Below, one piece after another: positions 46,887-55,603 of a DNA stretch of 64,000 nucleotides (positions within the stretch are counted from its first letter, which is position 1; each line of letters opens with the position of its first letter). The stretch is taken from the NCBI RefSeq assembly GCF_012932915.1, contig NZ_VCQU01000001.1:620001-684000 (forward strand), in the 5' to 3' direction. The position numbers were made by a program, and so were the translations under genes. A model generated the notes under the pieces. It was not told the DNA's origin. It searched no databases and was given only the letters and a program-made list of their open reading frames with translations. The DNA comes from Antrihabitans stalactiti. GTDB taxonomy: Bacteria > Actinomycetota > Actinomycetes > Mycobacteriales > Mycobacteriaceae.

Positions 46887-47270
46887 CTAAGCCTGCGTAT
46901 CGCCCTGTAGCTCGTAGGCGGGGTTGTAGATGACCTTTTGCCCGGCGCGGTCGCCGACCCGTCCGCGAATCCTCAGCACCTTCCCGGGCTCGATGCCGGG
47001 AATGCGCCGCCGACCGATCCACACCAACGTGACCGCGTCGGTCCCGTCGAAGAATTCCGCCTCCATGCTCGCCCCAGAGGACTTCGCGCAGGAATCGACA
47101 CTGCGCAATCTTCCGAGCATCTCGACTTCGTCACCACGTGCGCAATCAGATGCGCGACATGCGCCGGAGGCGTCAGCAGTCTCCGCCATTTCCTCGGCGT
47201 CGAGTTGATCGAGGTCTTCTGTCAGCCGACGGGTAAGTCGGCGGAAGTAGCCTGCGGCAGCGGGTGCCAT
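46887..47270 (-). CDS. OB-fold nucleic acid-binding protein (Rv2694c-like)
   Basis: The 127-residue protein starts at ATG 47270 behind GGAG. After a helical N-terminus it has an OB fold: VEMLGRLRSVDSCAKS, MEAEFFDGTDAVTLVWIGRRRIPGIEPGKVLRIRGRV. This resembles the OB domains of RecG and aminoacyl-tRNA synthetases and likely binds nucleic acid. It lies 41 bp upstream of the DUF3159 gene. Confidence 0.83.
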   Translation of the reverse strand: MAPAAAGYFRRLTRRLTEDLDQLDAEEMAETADASGACRASDCARGDEVEMLGRLRSVDSCAKSSGASMEAEFFDGTDAVTLVWIGRRRIPGIEPGKVLRIRGRVGDRAGQKVIYNPAYELQGDTQA

Positions 47271-47389
47271 AGCGCGCTCCTGGAGCAAAACGTGGCGCGG
47301 TTCTCGCGCCACTGGTAGGGCCTTCGATCGCCACTGTAGACCCATAGACCCCGCCTAACCACCCGGCCGCAACCACCCAGCACAATCGA

Positions 47390-48100
47390 GTGATGAAGGA
47401 CACCACGCTGCCCGCAGCAGCCGTTCTGCTGCCCGGGACCGGCACTGATGCCCGCTTCATCACCGACGCCTTCGGACCTGCCCTGACCAGTGCAGGAGTG
47501 GAATTCATTGCGGTCGAACCCGATCCACGCCGTGTCGTCGGCAGCTATCTGGACGCGCTGGACTCCGCAGTCGCCGCGCACGGGCCGATCCTTGTGGCGG
47601 GCGTCTCCATCGGCGCTCATACCGCACTCAACTGGGCATTCGACCAACCAGGCGACGCCGCCGCGGTGCTCGCGGTGATGCCTGGCTGGACCGGTCCGCC
47701 CGCAGACGCCCCTGCGGCCCTCAGCGCGGCGCTGACCGCGCGACTGCTGCGGGCGGACGGCATCGACGCAGTGACCGCGGTGATGCGGTCCAGCAGCCCG
47801 GCGTGGCTCGGCGACATCCTCGCGCGATCGTGGCAATCGCAGTGGCCGGACTTCCCACACGCACTGGATGAAGCCGCCGCCAACATCGCGCCGACCGTCG
47901 AGAAGCTGGCCGCAATCTCCGTGCCGGTCGGGATCGTCGGCGCCACCGACGACGCAGTTCATCCATTCGCCGTCGCCCAGGAATGGGCCGATCACCTTGC
48001 ACACGCTGCGATTACCCGCGTGACGCTGGACGAGATCGGCGCAGACAACGGCGTGCTCGGGCACCGCGCAATGGCGGCGCTGGAGCAGTTGTTTACCTAG
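47390..48100 (+). CDS. Alpha/beta hydrolase (Rv2695-like)
   Basis: The 236-residue protein has an alpha/beta-hydrolase pattern: LLPGTGTDARFITDAF, nucleophile GVSIGAHTAL, Asp in GATDDAVHP, and His in LGHRAMAAL. The position between the OB-fold gene and the DUF3710 gene is conserved with Rv2695. It ends 4 bp before the convergent DUF3710 stop. Substrate unknown. Confidence 0.8.
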   Translation: MMKDTTLPAAAVLLPGTGTDARFITDAFGPALTSAGVEFIAVEPDPRRVVGSYLDALDSAVAAHGPILVAGVSIGAHTALNWAFDQPGDAAAVLAVMPGWTGPPADAPAALSAALTARLLRADGIDAVTAVMRSSSPAWLGDILARSWQSQWPDFPHALDEAAANIAPTVEKLAAISVPVGIVGATDDAVHPFAVAQEWADHLAHAAITRVTLDEIGADNGVLGHRAMAALEQLFT

Positions 48101-48104
48101 CTGC

Positions 48105-48872
48105 TTACTTACCGAGCTGCTGCATCGCCGAACCTTCGGCGCCGCGGCGAGCCTTCCGCACGGGCGGCGGCGCTGCCTGGGGCTGAACAGGGGTTGCCGC
48201 CGCTGTCTCCGCCGCCTGCTGTGCAGCGAGCTGCTGTTGATGCGCGGCGACGAGCTGGTCTGCGAGTTCCTTCGGAAGCGCAATGGGAAGCGGCGTCCGA
48301 ACCGGATGCGGATCGGTCCCGCGCCTGACCACCGTCTCGCGCAGTGCCGCTCTGGCCGCTTCGACCAGCGGACTACCCTCGACAACCGAACCGGCTGGGC
48401 CGGTGGCCACGAGTCGGACCATCCAGCGGTAGCCGTCGACGCCGATGAAGCGCAGATCGGCAGCCGGATTGGTCGCTACCAGTTCGCGTCCCCACGGGCC
48501 GGTTTCGATGGTCACGGAGGTGACGTTGTCGGCCCGCAACGCCGTGGTGAGCTCGCCGATCACTTCTCGCCACTGCCCCGGCGACTTCGGCGCCGCATAG
48601 GCAGCGATCGTGATTCGTCCGTGGTCTGTGACGAGATGCACACCTTGCGGGCTGCCGTCGGGCGACATTTCGACCTGCAGTTGGCCACCGGCAGGCATCG
48701 GGACGACGACCGAACCGAGGTCCAGCCGACCTTCGGACTGCGTTTCGAGCTGCTCGGCCACATCGTCGATGTCGTAGGGACCGCTGCCACTGCCGAGCTC
48801 GCTCGTCGCGGCGTCTTCGGTGGTGTCCGGCGCTTCGGCGGACTCGGCTTGTTTCTTACGCTTTCCGAACAT
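48105..48872 (-). CDS. DUF3710 family protein
   Basis: The 255-residue protein (ATG 48872) has an acidic N-terminal tail, a folded middle (residues 45-200; RLDLGSVVVPMPAGGQLQVE, GPWGRELVATNPAADLRFIGVDG), and a Gln/Ala/Pro-rich C-terminus. It equals Rv2696c and lies 2 bp after dut, so the two are co-transcribed. The function is unknown. Confidence 0.85.
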   Translation of the reverse strand: MFGKRKKQAESAEAPDTTEDAATSELGSGSGPYDIDDVAEQLETQSEGRLDLGSVVVPMPAGGQLQVEMSPDGSPQGVHLVTDHGRITIAAYAAPKSPGQWREVIGELTTALRADNVTSVTIETGPWGRELVATNPAADLRFIGVDGYRWMVRLVATGPAGSVVEGSPLVEAARAALRETVVRRGTDPHPVRTPLPIALPKELADQLVAAHQQQLAAQQAAETAAATPVQPQAAPPPVRKARRGAEGSAMQQLGK

Positions 48873-48874
48873 GC

Positions 48875-49345
48875 TCAAGCCCCTTTCTCGGCCAGACTGG
48901 CATGACCGCCGCTGGAGCCGTATCCCCCAGCGCCGCGAGTGGTGTCGTCGAGTGACTCGACCTCGACGAAGTCGACGAGCTCCACGCGCTGTACGACGAG
49001 CTGCGCAATGCGGTCGCCGCGGCGCACGACGATCGGCGTCCGCAAGTCGTGATTGATGAGGCAGACCTTGATTTCACCGCGATAGCCTGCGTCGATCGTG
49101 CCCGGTGTGTTGACAACGGACAGGCCGGATTTCGCGGCCAACCCGGACCGAGGATGAATGAGGCCGACGGTCCCGATCGGCAGGGCAATCGCGATACCGG
49201 TTCCCACCAGCGTCCGCTCACCCGGCTCGATCGTCACGTCGATGGTGGAACAGAGGTCGACGCCGGCGTCGCCGGCGTGGGCGCGCGCAGGAATCGCAAT
49301 ATCGGGATCGAGTCGCACAAGGGCGACGGCAGGAAGACCGCTCAC
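48875..49345 (-). CDS. dut: dUTP diphosphatase
   Basis: The 156-residue trimeric dUTPase has the five family motifs, including [10 protein letters not shown] (motif 1), [13 protein letters not shown] (2), [13 protein letters not shown] (3), [10 protein letters not shown] (4) and the C-terminal [12 protein letters not shown] (5). It removes dUTP and supplies dUMP for thymidylate synthesis. The start is GTG. It equals Rv2697c and is divergent from the DUF3093 gene. Confidence 0.95.
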   Translation of the reverse strand: MSGLPAVALVRLDPDIAIPARAHAGDAGVDLCSTIDVTIEPGERTLVGTGIAIALPIGTVGLIHPRSGLAAKSGLSVVNTPGTIDAGYRGEIKVCLINHDLRTPIVVRRGDRIAQLVVQRVELVDFVEVESLDDTTRGAGGYGSSGGHASLAEKGA

Positions 49346-49391
49346 GTGGTCCGAGACTACGCGTAATGACGTACTGACTACGCTGAAGCCT

Positions 49392-49910
49392 GTGTCAGAG
49401 CAATCGCAGTCGGCTGCCCCCGCGAATCACAGCGGTGACGCTGTGCTTTTTGCCGAGCGATTGTGGGTTCCGTGGTGGTGGTGGCCGGTGGCATTCGCCA
49501 TAACGGCGATCCTCGCGGCGGAGATCACGATGGGCGCGCCCGGAATCCGGGCTTGGCTTCCTTATGTCCTGCTTTTGCCGTTGCCCACGTTCGTCTTGAT
49601 CTGGTTGAGCAGGCTGCGCGTCGACGTCGTCGCACTCGACGGCGGGGGTCGTGAATTGCGGGTCGGCCGGGCGCACATGCCGGTCGACGTGATCGCCCGG
49701 GGAGCTTTGGTGCCGGTGACTGCGAAGAGTGCTGCAATGGGTCGGCAGCTCGACCCTGCGGCGTACGTCCAACATCGCCCGTGGGTGAAGGAGATGGTGC
49801 TCGCCGTCCTCGATGATCCGGACGATCCGACGCCATACTGGCTGTTCAGCACCCGTCGTCCAGCACAACTGCTTGTTGCGCTGGGGCTACCGGAGCAACC
49901 CCAGCGCTGA
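49392..49910 (+). CDS. DUF3093 membrane protein
   Basis: The 172-residue protein (GTG start at 49392) has two membrane helices in residues 30-72 ([16 protein letters not shown] and [19 protein letters not shown]), then a soluble domain with [22 protein letters not shown]. It equals Rv2698. Function unknown. Confidence 0.85.
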   Translation: MSEQSQSAAPANHSGDAVLFAERLWVPWWWWPVAFAITAILAAEITMGAPGIRAWLPYVLLLPLPTFVLIWLSRLRVDVVALDGGGRELRVGRAHMPVDVIARGALVPVTAKSAAMGRQLDPAAYVQHRPWVKEMVLAVLDDPDDPTPYWLFSTRRPAQLLVALGLPEQPQR

Positions 49911-49927
49911 TCACACTGCGCCTGTTG

Positions 49928-50230
49928 TCAGGCCGCGCAATCCATGCAGACCAATTGGCCGTTGACGTTACTGGCGAGCCTGCTCCGGTGGTGAACCAAG
50001 AAGCAGCTCGAACAGGTGAACTCGTCGGCCTGCTTCGGTATGACGCGAACCGAGAGCTCTTCGCCGGATAGGTCGGCGCCCGGAAGTTCGAACGATTCCG
50101 CAGTGTCGGATTCGTCGACGTCGACGACCGCGGACTGCGCTTCGTTGCGTCGCGCCTTCAGCTCCTCCAGCGAATCCTCGGATACATCGTCGGTTTCGGT
50201 TCGCCTCGGTGCGTCGTAGTCGGTTGCCAT
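49928..50230 (-). CDS. DUF4193 zinc-ribbon-like protein
   Basis: The 100-residue acidic protein carries two CxxC pairs in its last 30 residues (CSSC and CMDC) separated by a basic stretch, so a zinc ribbon is likely. The N-terminal half is disordered-looking and rich in Asp/Glu. It equals Rv2699c, a highly conserved actinobacterial small protein without assigned function. The 400 bp upstream hold no gene. Confidence 0.87.
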   Translation of the reverse strand: MATDYDAPRRTETDDVSEDSLEELKARRNEAQSAVVDVDESDTAESFELPGADLSGEELSVRVIPKQADEFTCSSCFLVHHRSRLASNVNGQLVCMDCAA

Positions 50231-50638
50231 GTCGCTTCCCCTCGTTCTCTTTCGTGTAGCCCGGCCCTGCTCAGCGGTTCGAACGGGACTGTTCGAACGA
50301 ACCTGTGCGGGACCGCCGGTGGTGCACATCGCCCCGTAGTTGCGTAACGTTTCGCATGCACTGGAAGTGCCCGAAACCAGTACTAGAAAAACCCCATCTG
50401 CACTCGCTGAGGGTTTCTCCTCGAACGGTTGGAAGCTCCAACTGATCGACCTGGGCCGCCAGACAATAGCGGATGCTGACCGGGAAGTGGGGATTCACAC
50501 CCGAATCGATTCGAAACTGTCTGACAATCGTCACCAACACCACAGGAATGCGAGACATTCCGCGCCACGACAGTCGAAATAGTTCGGCTGACTTCGGGCC
50601 TACTAGAGTGGGCCGGCACCGAGAAAAAAGGGGACGCT
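50231..50638. other. Gene-free divergent region between DUF4193 and cei
   Basis: This 408-bp stretch has no convincing gene; the short frames in it lack family signals and start sites. It must hold both divergent promoters. It contains a striking palindromic site at 50277-50298. I see no strong terminator hairpin or tRNA-like structure. A small RNA could lie here, but nothing in the sequence proves it. Confidence 0.6.
50277..50298. promoter_or_regulatory. Paired GTTCGAAC palindromes
   Basis: Two copies of the self-complementary octamer GTTCGAAC are separated by six bases (GGGACT), 47 bp upstream of the DUF4193 start. It resembles the actinobacterial SOS box (CGAAC-N4-GTTCG) but has a spacer of six, so it is not a standard LexA site. 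An operator is likely; the protein is unknown. Confidence 0.5.
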
Positions 50639-51316
50639 GTGGTTTCACTGATCACCGACGGCAGCTCGACGGACCCGCAGGGAAAACCCTTTCCCCGGCG
50701 GCGTCGCACGCCCTGGTTGGTAATGGTTGCGGTCTTCGCAGTCCTCGCGCTCTTCGTGTGGGCGAAGGTACTGACCAGAAGCGAGTCGAGCGCTACCCCC
50801 ATCACGTGCAACAGCCCGAAAGCGACGACGTCGGCCGCTCCCGGTTCGCCGACGCCGCCTGCGCTGGGCACTCGCGTCGGGGCGTCCCGGTTGCAGGACG
50901 TCGAGCCCGCCGCCCTCTCGGCGACCAAGGTCCGGGTGTTCAACGCCAACGGTGAACACGGTCAGGCTGCCGAAGTCGCGCAGCAATTGAGCGACTACGG
51001 CTTCCCCAGCTCACCCGTCGACAACGATCCGATCTACGTCGACCTCAATCTCGACTGCTACGGGCAGATCCGGTTCGGCCCGAGCGGTCGCGCTACCGCC
51101 GCATCGCTGCAGCTCGTCGCACCGTGTGCGGAACTGCGCGAAGACACGCGGACCGACGATGGCGCCGATCTTGCGCTCGGCACCGTTTTCCGTGAGGTCG
51201 CGCCGAACACCGACGCCGAGGAGGTTCTGCGGACCCTCAAGGATCCGTCGCCCGGCGTGGCTCCAGCCCCGCTGGACCTCGATCTCCTTGCCGCTGCGCG
51301 ACGGGCCAAGTGCTGA
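50639..51316 (+). CDS. cei: Envelope integrity protein Cei (LytR C-terminal-type domain)
   Basis: The 225-residue protein has a basic start, one membrane helix (about 26-45, TPWLVMVAVFAVLALFVWAK), then an extracytoplasmic LytR_C-like domain with VRVFNANGEHGQAAEVAQQLSDYGF. It equals Rv2700 (Cei), needed for a normal envelope in mycobacteria. The start is GTG. It ends 4 bp before the convergent suhB stop. Confidence 0.9.
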   Translation: MVSLITDGSSTDPQGKPFPRRRRTPWLVMVAVFAVLALFVWAKVLTRSESSATPITCNSPKATTSAAPGSPTPPALGTRVGASRLQDVEPAALSATKVRVFNANGEHGQAAEVAQQLSDYGFPSSPVDNDPIYVDLNLDCYGQIRFGPSGRATAASLQLVAPCAELREDTRTDDGADLALGTVFREVAPNTDAEEVLRTLKDPSPGVAPAPLDLDLLAAARRAKC

Positions 51317-51320
51317 CCCG

Positions 51321-52229
51321 TCAGTAGTCGGGCATCGGCGCGTACACGCCCAACTCACTGAACACGGCGTCGAGTTCGTCCGCGATCCCCGGTGCGCATG
51401 CCACCACGACTTCCCCTGCGTCGCTCGACGTCGCTGCCGACGGCACTCGCAGGACGGCTCCTGCTTCGGCGGCGATGAGCGCGCCTCCAGCCCAGTCCCA
51501 CGGTCCCAGCCCGTGTTCGAAATGCGCGTCTACCAGTCCCGATGCCACCATGCACAGGTCCAGGGCCGCGGACCCGACGCGTCTGATGTCGCGGACGCGT
51601 GGCAGTAGTTTGGCGATCAACTCACCCTGCCGCTGGCGTCGTTGCGCCCCGTAGCCGAAGCCGGTTGCCACCAACGCCAGCGATACCGAGTCGACGCTGT
51701 TGCACCGCAAGTCGGTGACAATGCCGTCGGAGTCCGTTCGGGTCGCACCCTGGCCGGCCGCGGCGGAGTAGGTCACGTTGTTCGGCACGTCGACGACGGC
51801 GGCCGCCACCGAGCGCCCGTCGATCTGAGCCGCGACGGACACCGCGTAGGCCGGAATGCCGTAAACGAAGTTGACGGTTCCGTCTATCGGGTCGACCACC
51901 CATCGCAGTCCGGCGAGGTCCGCCGGCGCGCCACCCTCTTCTTCGCCCAGGATTCGGTCATGTGGCCGCAGATCCGCCAGCTGGCGTCGCACCAGGGCTT
52001 CGGTCTCGGTGTCGACGATGGTGACCGGGTCGGTCGGGTTGCTCTTCGTCGCCACCGTCCCGGGCTCGTCGTCGAGCGCAGCGGTCCCCGTGGTGGCGAA
52101 CAGTTCGTGGCGGCGCGCTCGCACATGAGCTGCGGCATCGGTCGCGATTCGGACCGCGACAGCGCGAAGATCGCTGGGGTGGGTAGACGAACTGGACGTG
52201 AATTCTGTTCTCTCATCCGGATAACGCAC
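51321..52229 (-). CDS. suhB: Inositol monophosphatase family protein SuhB
   Basis: The 302-residue enzyme has both metal-binding motifs: WVVDPIDGTVNF and GPWDWAGGALIAAEAG, with LGEEEGG upstream. It hydrolyses inositol-1-phosphate, feeding phosphatidylinositol and mycothiol-type metabolism in actinomycetes. The start is a GTG 48 bp from the divergent ppgK ATG. It equals Rv2701c. Confidence 0.92.
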   Translation of the reverse strand: MRYPDERTEFTSSSSTHPSDLRAVAVRIATDAAAHVRARRHELFATTGTAALDDEPGTVATKSNPTDPVTIVDTETEALVRRQLADLRPHDRILGEEEGGAPADLAGLRWVVDPIDGTVNFVYGIPAYAVSVAAQIDGRSVAAAVVDVPNNVTYSAAAGQGATRTDSDGIVTDLRCNSVDSVSLALVATGFGYGAQRRQRQGELIAKLLPRVRDIRRVGSAALDLCMVASGLVDAHFEHGLGPWDWAGGALIAAEAGAVLRVPSAATSSDAGEVVVACAPGIADELDAVFSELGVYAPMPDY

Positions 52230-52277
52230 CCGCCAATCGCATCACACGACCCCCGCACCGCGCTTAAGGTGGCCGCC

Positions 52278-53030
52278 ATGAGCCAACTTGGATTCGGTGT
52301 CGACGTCGGTGGCAGCGGTGTCAAGGGCGGCATCGTCGATCTGTCGACCGGCGAGATGACCCACGATCGGCTCAAGATCGCCACACCGCAGCCCGCAACG
52401 CCCGATGCCGTAGCCGACACGATTGCCCAGATCGTGAAACAGGCCGGCTGGGAAGGTGCGGTCGGCGTCACACTCCCCTGCGTCGTCGTCGGCGCGACCA
52501 CACTGTCGGCAGCCAACGTCGACAAGTCCTGGATCGGTACCGACACCCGCGAACTGTTCGCGCGAGCGCTGCCCGGCCACCAGGTGAACGTGCTCAACGA
52601 TGCCGACGCGGCAGGCATCGCCGAGGACCGTTTCGGTGCGGGAAAGGACGCAAAGGGCATCGTCATTCTGTTGACCTTCGGGACCGGAATCGGGTCGGCG
52701 ATCCTCAACAACGGTGTGTTGCTGCCGAATTCGGAGCTCGGTCACATGGAGGTCGACGGCATGGAGGCAGAGCACCGCGCCGCAGCGTCGATCAAGGAAC
52801 GCAAGGGCTGGTCGTTCGAAGAGTGGACGAAGGAAGTCTCACTCGTGCTGTCTCGCTACGAGGCCCTGCTCTGGCCGGATCTGTTCATCGCGGGTGGTGG
52901 AATCAGCCGTGAATACGAGACCTGGATACCGATGTTGACCAACAGAACCCCAGTTGTGCCGGCTGAATTGCGCAACACCGCGGGCATCGTCGGCGCAGCT
53001 TTCGCAGCAGAGAATGGCATCGCGCCGTAA
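52278..53030 (+). CDS. ppgK: Polyphosphate glucokinase
   Basis: The 250-residue enzyme is a ROK-family kinase: phosphate-1 motif DVGGSGVKGG (residues 9-18), catalytic Asp in NVLNDADAAG, and LTFGTGIGSA. It phosphorylates glucose with polyphosphate or ATP. ATG 52278 is used; the longer frame overlaps suhB. It equals Rv2702 and lies just before sigA. Confidence 0.94.
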   Translation: MSQLGFGVDVGGSGVKGGIVDLSTGEMTHDRLKIATPQPATPDAVADTIAQIVKQAGWEGAVGVTLPCVVVGATTLSAANVDKSWIGTDTRELFARALPGHQVNVLNDADAAGIAEDRFGAGKDAKGIVILLTFGTGIGSAILNNGVLLPNSELGHMEVDGMEAEHRAAASIKERKGWSFEEWTKEVSLVLSRYEALLWPDLFIAGGGISREYETWIPMLTNRTPVVPAELRNTAGIVGAAFAAENGIAP

Positions 53031-53048
53031 CGATCGCAAATACATCGT

Positions 53049-53054
53049 TACAAT
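53049..53054 (+). promoter_or_regulatory. Possible -10 element for sigA (TACAAT)
   Basis: TACAAT matches the -10 consensus at five of six bases and lies about 95 bp before the sigA start in the only gap between ppgK and sigA. I see no convincing -35 element, so this is tentative. Confidence 0.35.
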
Positions 53055-53151
53055 GGTGGATGCCCGGCGGCTAGCCGGTGAAAAGCCGTCAGACCTCTCC
53101 GCCGGAAAACCTCTGGCGTGACGCCGCACGAACCGTCACGAAAGGGTGTAC

Positions 53152-54522
53152 GTGGTAGCCACGACCCGACAGACCACTGATTCACCAGCTCCCGAGGACC
53201 CGAACGGAGCCGTCGCCCCGACTGCACGCCGGGCGCCGGCGAAGAAAGTGGCTGCGAAGAAGGCTCCCGCCAAGAAGGCGGCGCCAGCAAAGAAGGCTCC
53301 AGCAAAGAAAGCACCTGCCAAGGCGACTGACGCCAAGGCCACCTCGCCTGCCGAACCCGGCGATATCGATCCCGATGCCGAGCCAGCTGATATCGAAGAC
53401 ATCAGCGAGCTCGACGTCCCCGAAGGCGATCTTGCAGCCGTCGAGTCCGACGTGGTCGAGGTCGTCGCCGTCGGTGCCGAGGTAGAAGAGGACGGCGCGG
53501 TCGATGAACCGACCAGTGCCGACAAGGCGTCTGGCGACTTCGTCTGGGACGAAGAAGAGTCCGAAGCCCTGCGGCAGGCCCGCAAGGACGCCGAACTCAC
53601 TGCTTCGGCCGACTCGGTCCGTGCCTACCTCAAGCAGATCGGCAAGGTTGCCCTCCTCAACGCCGAAGAGGAGGTCGAGCTCGCCAAGCGCATCGAGGCC
53701 GGGCTGTACGCCACCGAGAAGATGCGCGAGCTGGCCGACAAGGGCGAGAAGCTGCCCGTTGCCCAGCGTCGCGATCTCAACTGGATCTGCCGCGACGGTA
53801 ACCGCGCCAAGAACCACCTGCTCGAAGCCAACCTTCGCCTCGTCGTGTCGCTCGCCAAGCGCTACACCGGCCGCGGCATGGCGTTCCTGGACCTCATCCA
53901 GGAAGGCAACCTCGGTCTGATCCGCGCGGTCGAGAAGTTCGACTACACCAAGGGCTACAAGTTCTCGACGTACGCCACCTGGTGGATCCGGCAGGCCATC
54001 ACCCGCGCGATGGCCGACCAGGCCCGCACCATCCGTATTCCGGTGCACATGGTCGAGGTCATCAACAAGCTCGGCCGTATCCAGCGCGAACTTCTTCAGG
54101 ACCTGGGTCGCGAGCCCACTCCCGAAGAGCTCGCCAAGGAAATGGACATCACGCCGGAGAAGGTGCTGGAGATCCAGCAGTACGCGCGTGAGCCCATCTC
54201 GCTCGACCAGACCATCGGCGACGAAGGCGACAGCCAGCTCGGCGACTTCATCGAAGACTCCGAAGCGGTCGTTGCCGTCGACGCTGTCTCGTTCACCCTG
54301 CTGCAGGATCAGTTGCAATCCGTCCTGGAGACGCTGAGCGAGCGCGAAGCCGGTGTCGTCCGGCTGCGCTTCGGCCTCACCGACGGCCAGCCACGCACCC
54401 TCGACGAAATCGGTCAGGTCTACGGCGTCACGCGTGAGCGGATCCGTCAGATCGAATCGAAGACCATGAGCAAGCTGCGCCACCCGTCGCGGTCGCAGGT
54501 TCTTCGCGACTACCTGGACTGA
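53152..54522 (+). CDS. sigA: Principal RNA polymerase sigma factor SigA
   Basis: The protein has about 456 residues from GTG 53152, which is preceded by AAAGG; GTG 53146 is an alternative. Residues 20-55 are Lys/Ala/Pro repeats (PAKKA type) and 60-120 are acidic. The conserved core begins at [19 protein letters not shown] and is almost identical to mycobacterial SigA, with region 1.2 [15 protein letters not shown], region 2.3-2.4 [19 protein letters not shown], and region 4.2 [20 protein letters not shown]. It directs housekeeping transcription. A copy of the dispersed hairpin follows the stop. Confidence 0.97.
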   Translation: MVATTRQTTDSPAPEDPNGAVAPTARRAPAKKVAAKKAPAKKAAPAKKAPAKKAPAKATDAKATSPAEPGDIDPDAEPADIEDISELDVPEGDLAAVESDVVEVVAVGAEVEEDGAVDEPTSADKASGDFVWDEEESEALRQARKDAELTASADSVRAYLKQIGKVALLNAEEEVELAKRIEAGLYATEKMRELADKGEKLPVAQRRDLNWICRDGNRAKNHLLEANLRLVVSLAKRYTGRGMAFLDLIQEGNLGLIRAVEKFDYTKGYKFSTYATWWIRQAITRAMADQARTIRIPVHMVEVINKLGRIQRELLQDLGREPTPEELAKEMDITPEKVLEIQQYAREPISLDQTIGDEGDSQLGDFIEDSEAVVAVDAVSFTLLQDQLQSVLETLSEREAGVVRLRFGLTDGQPRTLDEIGQVYGVTRERIRQIESKTMSKLRHPSRSQVLRDYLD

Positions 54523-54577
54523 CACCAGTCGTGAGTCTTTTTGGAGTCCAGAGACTCCAAAAAGACTCACGAGTGTC
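54521..54577. repeat. Dispersed hairpin element, copy 3 (sigA terminator)
   Basis: The core (54529-54572) is a perfect inverted repeat: TCGTGAGTC, TTTTT, GGAGTC, a CAGA loop, then GACTCC, AAAAA, GACTCACGA. GACAC/GTGTC at the edges extends it. It overlaps the sigA stop on the left and the stop of the convergent acyltransferase gene on the right. Confidence 0.88.
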
Positions 54578-55511
54578 AGCCGAACAGCGGCAGCGCGCGT
54601 TTGCGTGCCAAGGCGTCCATGCCGGACTGAATACTGTCCTGCACTTCGTGGTACTTGGCTTCGATGTACTGATCGTCTTTGACGCGCTCGGGATCGTGAT
54701 CGGCTTCGACGGGCGGCATGAAGCGAGTCCGGATCTTCGCGGGCAATGGGAACTGCGGCAGTGCGGCGGGCGCTATACCCCACGGCAGCGAGACCGCGAT
54801 CGGGAAGACCTTCAACCGAAACAGCTTGTCCAGTTTGAGTATTCGAGATAGTCGGTCACCGCGGATCAGCACAGGCATGGCGTCGGCGCCCCCGACGGTC
54901 GCGATCGGCACGATCGACACGCCTGCGCGAATCGCCATCTTCACGAATCCCGTCCGCCCAGCGAGGACGGCGCGATCGCGCTCGGTCCACGGCCGCAACG
55001 AGTCGACTTCGCCACCGGGCCACAACGCCACGTCTCGGCCTTCGGCGAGAGCAGTCGCGATGGAATCGGGCGCCGCCGGAAGCACTCCCATCGAACGGAA
55101 GTAGTTCCCGATCAGCGGGATCGCCATGAGCGCGTCGTGTGCAGTGCCGTGCAGCGGCCGCTCTTCGCCGAACCGGCGCCACCACTGCACGCCGACGGTC
55201 CATGCGTCCCAGACGAACGGCGCGCCGGAATGGATGCCCACAAGCAGGGCAGGTGGCTCGGGAATGTTTTCCCAGCCGTCTATCTCCATGCGGAACCAGT
55301 AGTCGATCAACGCATTCCAGACGTATTTCTGCCGCTGCATCGTTGCCTGGTCCGGTCCGCGAAGGTCCCATTTCCCTGCTCGAGCGGTGATCCACCCGGC
55401 GACACCGTCGGACTGCTCGTCCCTTTTCCGGTCCATGGTCGCGCGGGCTTCTTCGGCGTGGATTTGCGCCTGCTCTATCAGGTCTGTCGACCTTTTGTCG
55501 TCATTGGTCAT
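54576..55511 (-). CDS. Lysophospholipid acyltransferase family protein (DGAT2/PlsC-like)
   Basis: The 311-residue protein has the substrate-site pattern GIHSGAPFVWDAW near residue 95, where the histidine-to-acidic spacing is longer than the usual HX4D of PlsC, then LWPGGEVDSLRPW and GFVKMAIRAGVSIVPIATVGGAD. This layout fits the diacylglycerol/lysophospholipid acyltransferase superfamily acting at the cytosolic membrane face. The N-terminal 50 residues are charged and helical. The acyl acceptor is unknown. Confidence 0.8.
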   Translation of the reverse strand: MTNDDKRSTDLIEQAQIHAEEARATMDRKRDEQSDGVAGWITARAGKWDLRGPDQATMQRQKYVWNALIDYWFRMEIDGWENIPEPPALLVGIHSGAPFVWDAWTVGVQWWRRFGEERPLHGTAHDALMAIPLIGNYFRSMGVLPAAPDSIATALAEGRDVALWPGGEVDSLRPWTERDRAVLAGRTGFVKMAIRAGVSIVPIATVGGADAMPVLIRGDRLSRILKLDKLFRLKVFPIAVSLPWGIAPAALPQFPLPAKIRTRFMPPVEADHDPERVKDDQYIEAKYHEVQDSIQSGMDALARKRALPLFG

Positions 55512-55603
55512 CTCGAAGGCGTACCCGTAATTCCGCTGTTCAAGCGGGACAGGCCGGTCGGTAAGCGGGTTGGTCGCCTATCGACAGTGATACAAACTCC
55601 TAC

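Noticed and set aside
50277-50298. LexA SOS box
   Set aside because: The half-sites fit but the spacer is six bases instead of four.
50340-50582. An 80-codon frame in the gap before cei
   Set aside because: No ribosome-binding site, no family pattern, and a composition unlike real genes of this genome.
53182-54783. A 533-codon minus-strand frame opposite sigA
   Set aside because: sigA on the plus strand is certain; this frame is an antisense shadow.
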